Shown piece by piece: positions 63,518 through 64,000 of a stretch of 64,000 nt of DNA (the stretch's first letter is position 1; every line of letters starts with the position of its first letter). Below the pieces are notes generated by a model. That model saw only the letters and a list, made by a program, of their open reading frames with translations, had not been told where the DNA came from and searched no databases. The DNA is from Amaranthus tricolor. Taxonomy: Eukaryota > Streptophyta > Magnoliopsida > Caryophyllales > Amaranthaceae. The stretch covers positions 21,525,803 through 21,589,802 of the forward strand of contig NC_080049.1 in assembly GCF_026212465.1 (NCBI RefSeq). Reading direction: 5' to 3'. A program made the position numbers and the translations under genes.

Positions 63518-63640
63518 ACTTACGCAGCCACGCCGTGAGCACAAAGCGAACTATTCTTTCGCCTTTTACTAAAGAATACCGTGTGCTCGCTGCATTAAGT
63601 GGCATACGTTTATTTTTGGAGGAGGCCTTTAATTAAGGTT
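63518..63640 (+). ncRNA. U5 spliceosomal snRNA-like gene (variant)
   Basis: U5 RNA holds the exons together in the spliceosome through its loop I. Here the 11-nt loop CGCCTTTTACT (63560-63570) is exact and is closed by a perfect 8-bp stem TATTCTTT / AAAGAATA. The inner-loop residues CGAA on the 5' side and CCGT on the 3' side are also U5-like. An outer stem GAGCACA (63537-63543) / TGTGCTC (63582-63588) and GCAGC / GCTGC extend it. An Sm site ATTTTTGG (63612-63619) and a 3' stem-loop GGCCTT / AAGGTT (63624-63640) follow in the right order. Stem sequences differ from the usual plant U5, but pairing is kept. The ends are estimated from promoter spacing and the 3' stem. Expression is not proven; it could be a pseudogene with an intact fold. 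Confidence 0.8.
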
Positions 63641-64000
63641 AAATGGGTCAAATGACCTGAAATATATGAATTTAATGACCTAAAAAAAAAGTAGGTTAAA
63701 TGGGTCATTAGCAGGTTGATCCGATCTGCTACAGATCAGGTTGGGGTTTTAATTTTTGACCCATTAATTAAATGGGTCAGGTTCAGGTTAAGGGTTTATT
63801 GACCATTTATATATGATCCGAACCTGAAAATGACCCAACCCGACCTGTTTGACAACCCTATCTGCAATATCTGATAAAACAATCGGTAATTATTTTTTGT
63901 AAGTAAATGAGCATACATCAATTAAAAACCTGACTATTAACTTATTTCGATATTGACCCGATCAATAGTTATCCGTAACCGATAACTACTCGAAAAATAA

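Larger units (their letters stand above)
63091..63860. mobile_element. hAT-like inverted-repeat element carrying a U5 snRNA gene
   Basis: The ends TAGGGCTGGCAAAAGCTGAC and CCTGTTTGACAACCCTA are inverted with mismatches. The subterminal arms mirror each other: ATTTTTGACCC at both sides, AATTAAATGGGTCA, and GGTTAGGTTCAGGTT / GGTCAGGTTCAGGTTAAG. The middle, about 63337-63640, is unrelated to the arms and holds snRNA promoter elements and a U5-like RNA. No clean 8-bp duplication is visible (CTGCCTAC versus TCTGCAAT). The element at 18109-18597 is a relative without the RNA gene. Confidence 0.65.

Noticed and set aside
63388..63640. U6-type (Pol III) snRNA
   Set aside because: The spacing of the USE to the TATA-like box (31 bp) is of the Pol II type, an Sm site is present, and there is no terminal T run directly behind the RNA.

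Overview
This is a 64 kb piece of an AT-rich plant nuclear genome. The evidence is spliceosomal GT..AG introns, a brassinosteroid receptor, a group IIc WRKY factor, a plant nucleotide-sugar transporter and many plant-type transposons. The host is a dicot. Abundant short elements whose ends read like ATGAGACGGTCTCA make me think of Caryophyllales (Amaranthaceae and allies), but that is only an inference.

Three protein-coding genes look intact. (1) A six-coding-part, URGT-type UDP-rhamnose/UDP-galactose Golgi transporter, plus strand: coding part 8583-15007 in five exons, 338 aa, with an extra intron in the 5' UTR. (2) An intron-less BRI1 receptor kinase, plus strand, 25115-28741, 1208 aa, with a recognisable promoter (TATA box, paired E-boxes) and a nine-codon upstream ORF. 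(3) A WRKY13-type transcription factor, minus strand, three exons between 59816 and 54805, 246 aa. They share no obvious pathway, although all three touch cell-wall or growth biology (wall sugars, brassinosteroid signalling, stem sclerenchyma/lignin).

The rest is mostly transposon debris and AT-rich spacer. From left to right: a Copia LTR remnant with a C21 tract (1-415); a degenerate minisatellite (2080-3030); a cluster of non-autonomous DNA elements (hAT-like 3092-3883 and 5527-6516, fold-back 3949-4454, Harbinger-like 4490-4866); the transporter gene with MITEs and a TSD-flanked retroposon in its introns; a CACTA relic (about 15990-16240); hAT-like 18109-18597; the BRI1 locus; Stowaway and TRIM elements near 32 kb; a 205-bp TA microsatellite (33.4 kb); fused relics of a MULE transposase and Copia RNase H (38.5-40.6 kb); a 1436-bp long-TIR element with 8-bp TSD (45033-46468); a truncated Copia with one LTR and an open gag-protease frame on the minus strand (46854-48839); degenerate tandem repeats (49.2-49.7 kb); several MITEs and a LINE relic (50.5-54.5 kb); the WRKY gene carrying a Tourist-like MITE and a TRIM in its introns; and a nested complex at the right end.

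The most unusual item is in that right-end complex. At about 63518-63640 there is a U5 snRNA-like gene. It has an exact 11-nt U5 loop I closed by a perfect 8-bp stem, an Sm site and a 3' stem-loop. It is preceded by two copies of the plant snRNA upstream sequence element (GTCCCACATCG) and a TATA-like box at Pol II-type spacing. It sits in the middle of a hAT-like inverted-repeat element (63091-63860), which itself appears nested in another GGGTCGG-type element. A related element at 18109-18597 lacks the snRNA. This suggests a transposon that carries, or was invaded by, a complete spliceosomal RNA gene.
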